Under the pieces are notes generated by a model that saw only the letters and a list, made by a program, of their open reading frames with translations, searched no databases and was not told the origin of the DNA. A stretch of 64,000 nt of DNA from Lachnospiraceae bacterium (lineage in GTDB: Bacteria; Bacillota; Clostridia; Lachnospirales; Lachnospiraceae), in NCBI GenBank assembly GCA_017449075.1, contig JAFSKG010000036.1, positions 1-64,000 of the forward strand. The letters run 5' to 3'. The position numbers were made by a program, and so were the translations under genes. Positions 42,003 to 52,323 of the stretch are shown here, piece by piece; position 1 is the stretch's first letter; every line of letters begins with the position of its first letter.

Positions 42003-42778
42003 TGGTAATATATTGTGGAAAATCTAATAATAATCCTTATTACATTAAGGAAGCTGATCTAAATATTAAGTCAATACAAGAGTTGGCATATTTTATTTAT
42101 AATTATGCCATATTAATTTCAAATAGTTTTATAACTAAAAACTTGATTCTTTATATTGACGTTTATCTTAAGATGCCAAAAGTTGCTAGTGATATCAACG
42201 AAATGTTTAATAAGAAAGCAAATCTTGCTGATATATTGACTTATATATTAGCCAATTCAAATTTTTATACTGATGAAGAGATAGGACAGTTTAGAATGAG
42301 ACTTTTAAGGCTTCTTTCATTGCCTGAAGAAGAATATATATTGAGAGCCGGTGACAAATTATTTCAATTAAAAAAATACGAGAAAGCAATTTCACAGTAT
42401 TCTAAGATATCTAAAAATAATGACCTTGCATTAATGAGATTGGCATTTAGTTATGCTAAATTGCAGTTTTATGAAAATGCAGCTAATTATCTTGGAGAAC
42501 TATATAGGCGAACAAGAAGCCTGGATATACTTAGAGAAGCATATTTCTGTTTGAAATTAAATGGAACAGTAGACAAGATATATGAGATTGATGATAGTAT
42601 TAATGAATCAATTTTAGCTGACTGGGAGTATGATATAGTTAGCAGAATAATAAAAGTTAGAAAGAGTGATGCAATGAAAGAGTGCGAAGATATATTCCTC
42701 ATGGGTTCAAGCTATATAAAAGAAAGCATTTCTTCAAATATTAAAATATGGAAGGAAAAGTATAGGTTTATAGGTTAG
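42002..42778 (+). CDS. TPR-like protein, third gene of the trio
   Basis: The 258-residue soluble protein begins MVIYCGKSNNNPYY and is largely helical. TPR-like pairs lie at about 118-185 (GDKLFQLKKYEKAISQYSKI; LMRLAFSYAKLQFYENAANY; REAYFCLKLNG). The N-terminal 100 residues form a separate helical region (SIQELAYFIYNYAILI). I recall homologues in the same three-gene context in Lachnospiraceae without a named function. It overlaps the Hsp70-like gene by 1 bp (TAATG) and is followed after 1 bp by valS. TPR proteins often dock chaperones, which suits the neighbour, but this is inference. Confidence 0.55.
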   Translation: MVIYCGKSNNNPYYIKEADLNIKSIQELAYFIYNYAILISNSFITKNLILYIDVYLKMPKVASDINEMFNKKANLADILTYILANSNFYTDEEIGQFRMRLLRLLSLPEEEYILRAGDKLFQLKKYEKAISQYSKISKNNDLALMRLAFSYAKLQFYENAANYLGELYRRTRSLDILREAYFCLKLNGTVDKIYEIDDSINESILADWEYDIVSRIIKVRKSDAMKECEDIFLMGSSYIKESISSNIKIWKEKYRFIG

Positions 42779-42779
42779 T

Positions 42780-45440
42780 ATGGAAAAATTAGAGAAAAAT
42801 TATAATCCTAAGGATATAGAAGATAGAATTTACAAAAAATGGATGGATACTAATTCTTTTGTTGCAAATCCTAATCCAAACAAAAAACCATACACTATCA
42901 TTATGCCTCCACCAAATATAACTGGCAAACTGCATATGGGACATGCGCTAGATATAAGTCTTCAAGATACACTTATTAGATATAAAAGGATGAAAGGTTT
43001 TGAGGCTCTTTGGCAGCCAGGAACTGACCATGCAGCAATTTCGACTGAAGTAAAAGTTGTGGATAAGCTCAAGTCTGAAGGTAAAGACAAGTACTCACTT
43101 GGCAGAGAAGGTTTCATGAAGGAAGCTTGGGCTTGGAAAGAAAAATATGAGTCCAATATTATAGAACAGCAAAAAAAGATGGGTGCAAGTTGTGACTGGA
43201 GTAAGCTCAGATTTACTATGGACGAAGGTTGTAGCAATGCAGTTCTTAAAACTTTTAAAGAGTTATTTGATAAGGGATTAATTTATAAAGGAAAGAGAAT
43301 AATAAATTGGTGCCCAACTTGTCACACTACAATCTCAGATGCTGAAGTAAACTATGAAGAGCAAGATGGAGCATTATACTATGTGAGATATTATTTTGAA
43401 GATAAGAATATCTCTGTTGATGGTAAGAATTATATAGTAGTAGCGACTACTAGGCCAGAAACTATGCTTGGAGATACTGCTGTAGCAGTTAACCCAGATG
43501 ATGATAGATATAAAAATATAGTTGGTAAGTTTTTAATTTTACCTCTTGTGGGGCGAAAATTAGAGATTATTGCTGACGAATATGTTGATATGGAATTTGG
43601 TTCTGGATTTGTTAAGATGACTCCTTGCCATGACCCAAATGACTTTGAAGTTGGTTTAAGACATAATCTTGAACAAATACAAATTTTGGATGACGATGCA
43701 AAGATTACTTTTAAAGGCAGCAAGTATGATGGGATGGACAGAGTTGAGTGCAGAAAAGTGATTGTTGAAGATTTGAAAGCAGAAGGCTTTATCGAGAAGA
43801 TAGAGCCATATAGGCATAATGTTGGTACTCATGATAGATGTCATACAAATATAGAACCGATGATTAAAGACCAGTGGTTTGTTAAAATGGAACCACTTGC
43901 AAAACCTGCTATAGATGCGCTTAAAAATGGTGACTTAAAGTTTGTACCATCAAATTTTGCAAATACATACTTGCATTGGCTGGAAAATATAAAAGACTGG
44001 TGTATATCAAGACAGATATGGTGGGGACATAGAATACCTGTGTTTTACTGTAGGGACTGTGGCAAGATGACAGTTTCTGAAAAAAAAGTAACTGAATGTG
44101 AGCATTGTAAGAGTAAAAACATATATCAAGATGAAGATACATTAGATACTTGGTTTTCATCAGCTCTTTGGCCATTCTCAACTCTTGGCTGGCCAGATAC
44201 AAATGATGAGAAGTACAAATATTTTTATCCTACAGATGTATTGGTTACAGGATATGACATAATATTCTTCTGGGTTATACGTATGGTATTTTCTGGCATA
44301 GAACAGACTGGAAAATGTCCATTTGATGAAGTATTGATACATGGTATTGTAAGAGATGAGCTTGGTAGAAAGATGAGTAAGTCTCTTGGAAATGGTATAG
44401 ACCCACTTGATATTATAAATGTCTATGGAGCAGATGCTCTGAGGCTTGCCCTTTTAACTGGTAATGCACCTGGCAATGACATGAGATTTTACGAGTCAAG
44501 AGTTGCTGCAGGAAGAAATTTTTTAAATAAAGTTTGGAATGCGACTAGATTTATATTGATGAATGACACTAAAGAATTGGCATTTGATGAAAAAGATATT
44601 GAAAAGAGAAGCATTGATAATCTTGAAGACAAATGGATAATATCAAAGCTCAATAATACTATTAGTGAAGTTACAAATAATATAGAAAAATATGAGTTGG
44701 GAATAGCACTGGAAAAGATACAAAAGTTTATATGGGAAGAATTTTGTGACTGGTATATAGAGTTTAAAAAAGGTATCTTGTACAATGGTACTGACGAAGA
44801 AAAAGACAATGCTATGTTTGTATTAAAATATGTTTTATGTACTAGTTTGAAACTTTTGCATCCATTCTGTCCTTTTGTGACTGAAGAAATATTTGGAAAA
44901 GTATTTGACGGCAAATTGCTCATAAAAGAAGAATTCCCTAACTTTGATTCAAAGCATAGTTTTAATGTAGAAGAGAGTTCTTTGGAGTATGTTAAAAATG
45001 TTATTTCGACAATTAGAAATCAAAGATCTGAGTTAAATGTTCCTAAGGATAAAAAACCTGATATATTAATTACTACTGGAGATGAAAATATAAGAAAAGC
45101 ATATGAGATGTGTTCGGAGTTTATAAAGACGCTTGCACTAGTAAATGATTTGCACTTTGTTGATAATGTTGATAGTGTTGATAAGTATATATCTCTTACT
45201 TTTGATAATTCAAATATATATATTCCTTTTGAAGAATTAGTTGATACTGCAAAAGAAAGACAGAGATTAGAAACTGAGATAAGGAAGGTTGAGTCTGAAA
45301 TTGAAAGAGCTAAAGGAATGCTTTCAAATGAGAGATTTATAAGCAAGGCTCCGGCAGAAAAGGTTAATGAAGAAAAAGAAAAACTCAAAAAGTATGAACA
45401 GATGCTTGTTGAATTAAACAGCACTTTGGAGAAATTATAG
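42780..45440 (+). CDS. valS: Valyl-tRNA synthetase
   Basis: The 886-residue class I synthetase charges tRNA-Val and edits threonine. Motifs: PPNITGKLHMGHAL (HIGH variant), the editing domain with TTRPETMLGDTAVAVNP, WCISRQIWWGHRIP, KMSKSLGNGIDPLD, and a C-terminal coiled coil (from about 815) that is typical of ValRS. Firmicutes often control valS by a T-box leader, but only 1 bp separates it from the previous stop, so none is possible here. Confidence 0.98.
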   Translation: MEKLEKNYNPKDIEDRIYKKWMDTNSFVANPNPNKKPYTIIMPPPNITGKLHMGHALDISLQDTLIRYKRMKGFEALWQPGTDHAAISTEVKVVDKLKSEGKDKYSLGREGFMKEAWAWKEKYESNIIEQQKKMGASCDWSKLRFTMDEGCSNAVLKTFKELFDKGLIYKGKRIINWCPTCHTTISDAEVNYEEQDGALYYVRYYFEDKNISVDGKNYIVVATTRPETMLGDTAVAVNPDDDRYKNIVGKFLILPLVGRKLEIIADEYVDMEFGSGFVKMTPCHDPNDFEVGLRHNLEQIQILDDDAKITFKGSKYDGMDRVECRKVIVEDLKAEGFIEKIEPYRHNVGTHDRCHTNIEPMIKDQWFVKMEPLAKPAIDALKNGDLKFVPSNFANTYLHWLENIKDWCISRQIWWGHRIPVFYCRDCGKMTVSEKKVTECEHCKSKNIYQDEDTLDTWFSSALWPFSTLGWPDTNDEKYKYFYPTDVLVTGYDIIFFWVIRMVFSGIEQTGKCPFDEVLIHGIVRDELGRKMSKSLGNGIDPLDIINVYGADALRLALLTGNAPGNDMRFYESRVAAGRNFLNKVWNATRFILMNDTKELAFDEKDIEKRSIDNLEDKWIISKLNNTISEVTNNIEKYELGIALEKIQKFIWEEFCDWYIEFKKGILYNGTDEEKDNAMFVLKYVLCTSLKLLHPFCPFVTEEIFGKVFDGKLLIKEEFPNFDSKHSFNVEESSLEYVKNVISTIRNQRSELNVPKDKKPDILITTGDENIRKAYEMCSEFIKTLALVNDLHFVDNVDSVDKYISLTFDNSNIYIPFEELVDTAKERQRLETEIRKVESEIERAKGMLSNERFISKAPAEKVNEEKEKLKKYEQMLVELNSTLEKL

Positions 45441-45441
45441 T

Positions 45442-47469
45442 ATGTCAAAAAAGTTAGTTATCGTTGAGTCACCAGCAAAAGTTAAAACAATTTCAAAATT
45501 TTTAGGTAAAGAGTATGTTATTGAAGCCAGCATGGGGCATCTTATTGATTTGCCTAAGAGTTCTATTGGCGTTGATGTAGATAATGATTTTGAAGTTAAG
45601 TATATTACAATTAGAGGCAAAGGACAATTACTTAATAAGTTGAGAAAAAAAGCAAAGCAGGCTGATGTAATATATCTTGCAACTGACCCTGATAGAGAGG
45701 GCGAGACTATAAGTTGGCACTTGAAAAATGCCTTTTCTTTGCCTGATGACAAGGAAGTTCATAGAATTAGTTTCAATGAGATTACAAAAAATGCTGTAAC
45801 CAATGCTATAAATAAACCACGCGACATAGACATGAACTTAGTAAATAGCCAACAGGCGAGACGTGCTATAGACAGAATAGTTGGATATAAGATAAGCCCT
45901 ATACTTTGGGAAAAGGTTAAGAATAAACTCTCAGCTGGAAGAGTGCAAAGCGTAGCACTTAGGCTTATAAGTGAACGAGAGGATGAGATTAATCAGTTTA
46001 TTCCAGAAGAGTATTGGACTCTTACGGCTGAACTTAAGACTAAAAAGAACGCTTCTGTTGAAGTAAGTTTTTATGGTAAAGATGGTAAAAAATTAGAACT
46101 AAATAATGAAAAAGTTGTAAATGATATTATAAATGAAATCGGAAATAATAAGTTTAAAGTAATAGATGTAAAGAAATCAAAGAGAGAAAAAAAAGCACCG
46201 TTACCTTTTACTACATCTACTATGCAACAAGAAGCTGGTAAACTTTTGAACTTCCCAATTGCAAAAACTATGAGTGTGGCTCAAAAATTATATGAAGGAA
46301 TTGATCTGCCTGGTAGAGGAACCACAGCACTTATTACCTATTTGAGAACTGATTCGACAAGAATTGCTGATGAGGCAATAGCAGCATGTAAAACTTATAT
46401 AGAACAGAATTATGGAAATACTTATGTGTCAGATGCTGCTCCTCAAGAAAAAGACAAGGGTAATAAAGTACAAGATGCTCACGAAGCTATAAGACCAACA
46501 TATATAGAACTGGCACCTGCTGATATCAAAGAATCGCTTAGTAAAGATGAATATAAACTTTATTCACTTATTTGGAGAAGGTTTATAGCATGTAGGATGA
46601 AAAACGCTATTTATGATACTGAAAAAGTTACTCTTGATGCTAACTCATATACTTTTACTGCAAACTCATCTAAGATATCTTTTCAGGGTTTTCTTATAAT
46701 GTACAAGAGTTTGGAAGATGAAGAAGACAAGACATCAAAACTTCCTAGTTTTGATGTTGGCGATGAACTGACATTGGAAAAATTTGACCGAGAACAGCAT
46801 TTCACACAACCACCGGCTCATTTTACAGAGAGTTCATTGGTTAAATTATTAGAAGAGAATGGCATAGGAAGACCTTCTACTTATGCTCCTACGATTAATA
46901 CATTACTCAAGAGAAGATACATAACAAAAGAGAAAAAGAACTTATTCATTACTGAGTTAGGTTCTGCAGTAAATAAAATAATGATAAAGGCATTTAACGA
47001 TATAGTCGATGAGAAGTTTACTGTCAATATGGAAAAGCAACTTGATGAAGTTGAAAATGGAAATATAGAATGGAAAGAAGTTTTGAGAAACTTTTATCCT
47101 AAACTCAAAGAAGAATTAGAAAATGCTGAAAAAAATTTAGAAAAGATAAGTATAAAAGAAGAAGTTACCGATGAAAAATGCGAAAAGTGTGGTGCAAACC
47201 TCATAGTTAAATATGGTCCATATGGTAAGTTTCTCGCTTGCCCTAATTTCCCTGATTGTAGATTTACAAAAACTTATTTTGAGCACACTGGAGTTAAGTG
47301 TCCAAAATGTAATGAGCATGAGTTATATAAACTTAGAACAAAAAGAGGTAGGATATTCTTTGGATGCTCAAGCACAGACTGCGATTATATGACTTGGCAG
47401 TTGCCAAAAGATCCAGAACTCATGCCAGGCTTTGAAAAGTATTTTGAAGAAGATAAAAGTAGTAAATAA
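45442..47469 (+). CDS. topA: DNA topoisomerase I
   Basis: The 675-residue type IA topoisomerase relaxes negative supercoils. It has a Toprim domain (LVIVESPAKVKTISKFLG; ATDPDREGETISWHL) and the active-site tyrosine in TYLRTDSTRI at about residue 300. Other conserved segments are EAIRPT and GIGRPSTYAP. The C-terminus has two zinc ribbons (four cysteines each, starting at CEKCGANL and CPKCNEH). GGAGAA precedes the start, which is 1 bp after valS. Confidence 0.98.
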   Translation: MSKKLVIVESPAKVKTISKFLGKEYVIEASMGHLIDLPKSSIGVDVDNDFEVKYITIRGKGQLLNKLRKKAKQADVIYLATDPDREGETISWHLKNAFSLPDDKEVHRISFNEITKNAVTNAINKPRDIDMNLVNSQQARRAIDRIVGYKISPILWEKVKNKLSAGRVQSVALRLISEREDEINQFIPEEYWTLTAELKTKKNASVEVSFYGKDGKKLELNNEKVVNDIINEIGNNKFKVIDVKKSKREKKAPLPFTTSTMQQEAGKLLNFPIAKTMSVAQKLYEGIDLPGRGTTALITYLRTDSTRIADEAIAACKTYIEQNYGNTYVSDAAPQEKDKGNKVQDAHEAIRPTYIELAPADIKESLSKDEYKLYSLIWRRFIACRMKNAIYDTEKVTLDANSYTFTANSSKISFQGFLIMYKSLEDEEDKTSKLPSFDVGDELTLEKFDREQHFTQPPAHFTESSLVKLLEENGIGRPSTYAPTINTLLKRRYITKEKKNLFITELGSAVNKIMIKAFNDIVDEKFTVNMEKQLDEVENGNIEWKEVLRNFYPKLKEELENAEKNLEKISIKEEVTDEKCEKCGANLIVKYGPYGKFLACPNFPDCRFTKTYFEHTGVKCPKCNEHELYKLRTKRGRIFFGCSSTDCDYMTWQLPKDPELMPGFEKYFEEDKSSK

Positions 47470-47487
47470 TTATGTAATGGAGGGTTT

Positions 47488-49140
47488 ATGTCAGTAAAGT
47501 ACATTTTTGTTACAGGTGGAGTGGTTTCAGGACTTGGTAAAGGTATTACAGCTTCTAGTCTGGGGCGTCTTCTTAAGGCTAGAGGGTATAAGGTTACGAT
47601 GCAGAAGTTTGACCCATATCTAAATGTAGATCCAGGAACTATGAATCCAATTCAACATGGTGAGGTTTTTGTCACTGATGATGGCGCTGAGACCGATCTT
47701 GATTTGGGACACTATGAAAGATTTATTGATGAGAGTTTGACAAAGAACTCTACTGTTACTAGTGGAAAGATTTATTGGTCAGTTTTAAATAAAGAGAGAA
47801 AAGGTGACTATGGCGGTGGAACTGTACAGTTCATACCACATGTCACAAATGAGATAAAGTCAAGATTTTATAAGAGCGCAGAATCTCTAAGGAACATAGG
47901 CAAAGGTAAAAAAGCTGATAAGGATGTTGAGATTGCCATTATAGAAGTTGGCGGTACAGTTGGTGACATCGAATCTCAACCATTTATTGAGACTATAAGA
48001 CAGTTTAAACATGAATTGGGTAATGAAAATGTCATACTGGTTCACGTTGTGCTTATTCCTTATATAAAAGCTTCAGAAGAATTAAAGACAAAACCAACAC
48101 AACAATCAGTAAAGACTCTTCAAGGAATGGGAATACAGCCAGATATTTTAGTATGCAGATCTGAACATCCAGTTGATGCAAGTGTCATATCTAAGATATC
48201 TCTATTCTGTAACCTTGATCCAAGTTGTGTAATTATAAATCCGGATGTTGATATATTGTATGAAGTCCCAATCGTGATGGAAAAGCAAGGTCTTGCAAAA
48301 GCTGCAAGTAAGTGTTTGGGATTAAAAGAAAAAGAGCCTAACCTTACAGAGTGGAAAAAGATGATAGACAATATGAAGAACCCTACTAAAGAAGTAAACA
48401 TAGCTCTTGTAGGAAAGTATGTAGCACTTCATGATGCATATTTGTCTGTAGTAGAAGCTTTGAAGGCGGCAGGTGGTAGCAATAGAGCAAAAGTAAATAT
48501 TACTTGGATAGATTCAGAACTTATTAAGAAGTCAAATGTTGCTAAGTATTTAAAAGGTGTAAATGGAGTAATTGTTCCAGGAGGATTTGGACAAAGAGGA
48601 GTTGAAGGAATGATATTGGCTGCTCAATATGCGAGATCTAAAAAAATTCCTTATCTCGGTATATGCCTTGGTATGCAGGTTGCTATTATAGAGTTTGCTA
48701 GAAATGTGCTTGGACTTAAGGATGCTGATTCTGCAGAATTTAATCTTGAAACTAAAAATCCAGTCATTCACTTGTTGCCAGAACAAATTGGAGTAGAAGA
48801 TTTGGGTGGCACACTTAGACTTGGAAGTTATCCATGTAAGCTTGATAAAAATTCTAAGTGTTACAAATTATTTGGAAAAGAAGAGATAAATGAGAGACAT
48901 CGTCATAGATATGAAGTTAATAATGACTATAGAGAGGCTTATCAAAAAAATGGCATGGTGCTTGCAGGACTATCACCAAATGGAAAAATTGTAGAGATGA
49001 TAGAGGTAACTAAACATCCATATTATATAGCAACTCAAAGTCATCCAGAACTTAAGAGCAGACCTAATAGACCACATCCATTATTCCATGGCTTTATAGC
49101 AGCTGCTGTTGATTCATTATCAGGTAAAAAGAAAAAATAG
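47488..49140 (+). CDS. pyrG: CTP synthase
   Basis: The 550-residue enzyme converts UTP to CTP with glutamine. The amidoligase domain opens with [18 protein letters not shown] and includes [13 protein letters not shown] and [12 protein letters not shown]. The glutaminase domain has GICLGMQ (nucleophile Cys near 393) and the catalytic His/Glu in SHPE. A loop of about 10 extra residues ([11 protein letters not shown]) lies before the GGTVGD motif. GGAGG precedes the start after an 18-bp gap. No attenuator like that of Bacillus pyrG was found. Confidence 0.98.
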   Translation: MSVKYIFVTGGVVSGLGKGITASSLGRLLKARGYKVTMQKFDPYLNVDPGTMNPIQHGEVFVTDDGAETDLDLGHYERFIDESLTKNSTVTSGKIYWSVLNKERKGDYGGGTVQFIPHVTNEIKSRFYKSAESLRNIGKGKKADKDVEIAIIEVGGTVGDIESQPFIETIRQFKHELGNENVILVHVVLIPYIKASEELKTKPTQQSVKTLQGMGIQPDILVCRSEHPVDASVISKISLFCNLDPSCVIINPDVDILYEVPIVMEKQGLAKAASKCLGLKEKEPNLTEWKKMIDNMKNPTKEVNIALVGKYVALHDAYLSVVEALKAAGGSNRAKVNITWIDSELIKKSNVAKYLKGVNGVIVPGGFGQRGVEGMILAAQYARSKKIPYLGICLGMQVAIIEFARNVLGLKDADSAEFNLETKNPVIHLLPEQIGVEDLGGTLRLGSYPCKLDKNSKCYKLFGKEEINERHRHRYEVNNDYREAYQKNGMVLAGLSPNGKIVEMIEVTKHPYYIATQSHPELKSRPNRPHPLFHGFIAAAVDSLSGKKKK

Positions 49141-49142
49141 AA

Positions 49143-50144
49143 ATGGCGAATATTTTAGTTCTTGGAGCAGGTACATGGGGTTCTGTTGTTGCTAATTTAT
49201 TGACTGATAACGGCCATAGTGTAACTTGCTGGGCAAGAAATGAAAACTTAATAGATAGTTTAAATAAGAATCATGTACATGACAAACTACCTGGAGTAGT
49301 TTTCAGTGATAAAATCAAATTCACTACAGATTTTAGTGGTTCATTTTCAAATAAAGATATTATAATATATGCGGTACCATCAAATGCATTTAGAGAAGTG
49401 GTAAGTAAATCTATTCCATATATAAATGGCAAGAGTTTTCTTGTATCTCTTACTAAGGGAATGGAACATGATAGTTTGTTTACAATGAGTGAAATCATAG
49501 AAGATGAGCTAAAAAAGAAAGGTATTGAAAATGATAAAATAGTTGCGTTGTCTGGACCTACTCACGCAGAAGAAGTGGGAAAGAGAATGTCGTCAATGAT
49601 TGTGTCAGCTAGCTCAAATGATACTGCCGCTAAATACATTCAAGATGTATTTATGAACGAATATTTTAGAGTGTATACTAATAATGACATAAAGGGTGTA
49701 GAGGTATGTGCGGCATTTAAAAATGTGATTGCCTTAGCTTGTGGAATTATAGCAGGAGTGGGCGATGGTGACAATATGAAGGCTGCAACTATAACTAGAG
49801 GACTTGCAGAGATGATTAGAGTTGGTGCTGCTCTTGGATGTAAAAAAGATACCTTTTATGGCTTGGCAGGAGTAGGTGATATGATAGTTACTGCTATGAG
49901 TACCAATAGTAGAAATTATAATTGTGGGAAACTTATTGGATCCGGTATGAATCCAAAAGATGCTATAAAAAGAATTGGCATGGTTGTAGAAGGAGTAAAT
50001 TTTTTACCTACAGCAATGGAGTTAAAAAAGAAGTACAATGTCGAAATCCCAATAACAAGTGGAGTATATGATATAGTTTATAATGGTAAATCTTCAAAAG
50101 ATATTGTAATTGATCTTATGACTAGAAATAAGAAGGCTGAATAA
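49143..50144 (+). CDS. gpsA: Glycerol-3-phosphate dehydrogenase [NAD(P)+]
   Basis: The 333-residue enzyme reduces dihydroxyacetone phosphate to sn-glycerol-3-phosphate for phospholipid synthesis. The N-terminal Rossmann motif is LGAGTWGSVVA, followed by VSLTKGME, LSGPTHAEEV, the catalytic lysine in CAAFKNVIALACGI, and GLAGVGDMIVT. There is no Shine-Dalgarno; it starts 2 bp after the pyrG stop and probably depends on coupling. Confidence 0.97.
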   Translation: MANILVLGAGTWGSVVANLLTDNGHSVTCWARNENLIDSLNKNHVHDKLPGVVFSDKIKFTTDFSGSFSNKDIIIYAVPSNAFREVVSKSIPYINGKSFLVSLTKGMEHDSLFTMSEIIEDELKKKGIENDKIVALSGPTHAEEVGKRMSSMIVSASSNDTAAKYIQDVFMNEYFRVYTNNDIKGVEVCAAFKNVIALACGIIAGVGDGDNMKAATITRGLAEMIRVGAALGCKKDTFYGLAGVGDMIVTAMSTNSRNYNCGKLIGSGMNPKDAIKRIGMVVEGVNFLPTAMELKKKYNVEIPITSGVYDIVYNGKSSKDIVIDLMTRNKKAE

Positions 50145-50145
50145 A

Positions 50146-52002
50146 ATGGCAATCAAAGTTTTAGATATAAATACCATAAGTAAAATTGCTGCTGGTGAAG
50201 TGATAGAAAATCCTGCCAGTGTAGTTAAGGAATTAGTAGAAAACTCTATTGATGCAAAAGCAAAGCACATTGTCATAGATATAAAAGAGGGTGGCACTAA
50301 AAGTATAAAAGTTAGTGATGATGGCATAGGAATTGAAAAAGAAGATATAGAGTTAGCCTTTATGCAACATGCGACCTCTAAATTAAGCGATATATCTGAT
50401 CTTGACACTATAGAGTCATTTGGTTTTAGAGGAGAGGCATTATCTAGTATAGCTTCGGTAAGTAGTGTAAGGCTTATTACAAAAAGGAAAGTAGATAATA
50501 AAACTTTTGGATATAGATGTATACTTGATTTTGGAGGACAGCCAGTTATTGATGAAGTTGCATCAAATGATGGTACTAGTATAGAAGTAATTGACCTATT
50601 TAAAAATGTTCCTGTAAGAAAAAAATTTTTAAAAGGTATAAGTAGAGAAAATGCGCTTATAGAAGATTTAGTTATAAAGTTTGCTCTAGTTAGAGATGAT
50701 ATATCATTTGAACTGATAGTTGATAATAAAAGAAAGTTCTACTCAAATGGTGACTCAAATTTAAAGAATGTAGTTTTTAATCTCTATGGCAAAGAAGTTT
50801 TAGAGAATCTTTTAGAAGTAAATTATAATCAAGGAGATATGTCTGTTGAAGGGTTGATAGCAAAGCCTATAATTGCAAGAAATACAAGAAATGACGAAGT
50901 ATATTTTGTAAATGAGAGATACGTAAAAGACAAAACGATAAGTAGGGCTATAGAGGGGGCATATGAAGGCTTTTTGATGCAACACAAGTTTCCTCTAGTT
51001 ATCCTTAAAATAAAAATTGACAGTTCTAAAGTAGATGTCAATGTCCATCCTAAAAAGACAGAAGTTAGATTTAGCAACGAAGAATTGGTATATTTTTCAG
51101 TATATAATGCGATTCACTCTACGCTTGATAAAGTAAATCTTATCCATGAGGAAAAACTAGATGCAGCTACGGATAATTGTATTGATATAGAAAATTATGA
51201 CCATAGTAAGAGTAGAAACATAGAAAGTGAAACTAATAGTGATAACCTACTAACAAATTTAGAAAAAAAACAAGGCATTCAACAAGATTTAATTGATGTT
51301 GAGTCTTTGCCTTCTATGTCAAGCGTATTGAATAGTAAGGTGAGTGAAGGTATTAGCATTTCTAACCTGCATAAGACTTTATCTTCTAAGTATGAAGAGA
51401 AGCCATTTATTCAAAAAACTTTAAGTGAAGATCATAAGTATATAGGTCAGGTATTTAATACTTATATATTAGTTGAATTCGAAAATAAATTATATATTAT
51501 AGATCAGCATGCAGCTCATGAAAAAATTAATTATGAAAGAATAATGAGTATGTATAGAGAGGGGAAAGTGTCAAGTCAAAAGATTTTCCCAAGCATAATT
51601 CTTAAGCTGACACCTATTCAATATGATTCTGTGATAAAAAATATTGATGAGTTTAGAAAACTTGGTTATGAACTTGAAGGATTTGGAAACAATGACATAA
51701 AAGTAGATTCAGTTCCGTATAATATTTTTAATATCGGTAATGAGAACTTGCTTATGGATATGATTGATAGTTTTGCTGATGACAAGAATAAAGAGCAGTA
51801 TGAAAGCATAGTTGATAAGATTGCATCTATATCTTGCAAAAAGGCGATTAAAGCTAATCATATACTTTCTGAGATTGAAGTAAAGCAGCTGCTTAGAGAT
51901 TTGTTTAGTCTTGAAAATCCATATAACTGTCCGCATGGTAGACCGACTATTATATCATTAAGCAAACAAGAATTTGAGAAAAAATTTGGGAGAATAGTAT
52001 AA
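50146..52002 (+). CDS. mutL: DNA mismatch repair protein MutL
   Basis: The 618-residue protein has an N-terminal GHKL ATPase (KIAAGEVIENPASVVKELVENS; SDDGIGI; GFRGEALSSIASV), a variable polar linker (about 340-420) and a C-terminal dimerisation/endonuclease domain. The endonuclease motif DQHA-x2-E-x4-E is present as DQHAAHEKINYE near residue 452, and CPHGRP is seen near the end. MutL of this organism should therefore nick DNA, as in methyl-independent repair. It is 1 bp after gpsA and separated from mutS by 24 kb. Confidence 0.97.
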   Translation: MAIKVLDINTISKIAAGEVIENPASVVKELVENSIDAKAKHIVIDIKEGGTKSIKVSDDGIGIEKEDIELAFMQHATSKLSDISDLDTIESFGFRGEALSSIASVSSVRLITKRKVDNKTFGYRCILDFGGQPVIDEVASNDGTSIEVIDLFKNVPVRKKFLKGISRENALIEDLVIKFALVRDDISFELIVDNKRKFYSNGDSNLKNVVFNLYGKEVLENLLEVNYNQGDMSVEGLIAKPIIARNTRNDEVYFVNERYVKDKTISRAIEGAYEGFLMQHKFPLVILKIKIDSSKVDVNVHPKKTEVRFSNEELVYFSVYNAIHSTLDKVNLIHEEKLDAATDNCIDIENYDHSKSRNIESETNSDNLLTNLEKKQGIQQDLIDVESLPSMSSVLNSKVSEGISISNLHKTLSSKYEEKPFIQKTLSEDHKYIGQVFNTYILVEFENKLYIIDQHAAHEKINYERIMSMYREGKVSSQKIFPSIILKLTPIQYDSVIKNIDEFRKLGYELEGFGNNDIKVDSVPYNIFNIGNENLLMDMIDSFADDKNKEQYESIVDKIASISCKKAIKANHILSEIEVKQLLRDLFSLENPYNCPHGRPTIISLSKQEFEKKFGRIV

Positions 52003-52323
52003 ATGAATAAATTTAGAAGAATAATGACTTTGTTGCTTGTCTCTTGTATTTTGTTTTCGTGTAGTAACAAAGAAAAGAAGCCTTTTGGTGCTGAAGAAAT
52101 TGACTATGACAAGGTCGAAGGAATTAATAAAGATGGTCCAACTATTGATACGGTACATAGTGAGAATGTACCACCTATGGGAGATAAAACAACTTATGTA
52201 GAGGTAGGCCCACCACATATTGACTATTCTAATATTAAAGTTGAACCAACTGCAGATTTGGACGAAGATCCAGATTATGGGGGTATTCCAATTGTAAAAA
52301 AAGGAAGTGACAATGGATCTTAG
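52003..52323 (+). CDS. Small predicted lipoprotein
   Basis: The 106-residue protein has a signal peptide and lipobox ILFSC (Cys20). The mature part is short, acidic and low in complexity with many Asp/Glu/Pro/Gly, so it is probably disordered. No family was recognised. GGGAG lies upstream in the end of mutL. It directly follows mutL and overlaps pcrA by 11 bp, so it is translated as part of the repair-gene stretch, although its envelope location argues against a repair role. Confidence 0.7.
   Translation: MNKFRRIMTLLLVSCILFSCSNKEKKPFGAEEIDYDKVEGINKDGPTIDTVHSENVPPMGDKTTYVEVGPPHIDYSNIKVEPTADLDEDPDYGGIPIVKKGSDNGS

Noticed and set aside
42700..42779. T-box leader for valS
   Set aside because: The upstream gene ends 1 bp before valS; there is no leader region and no T-box sequence.
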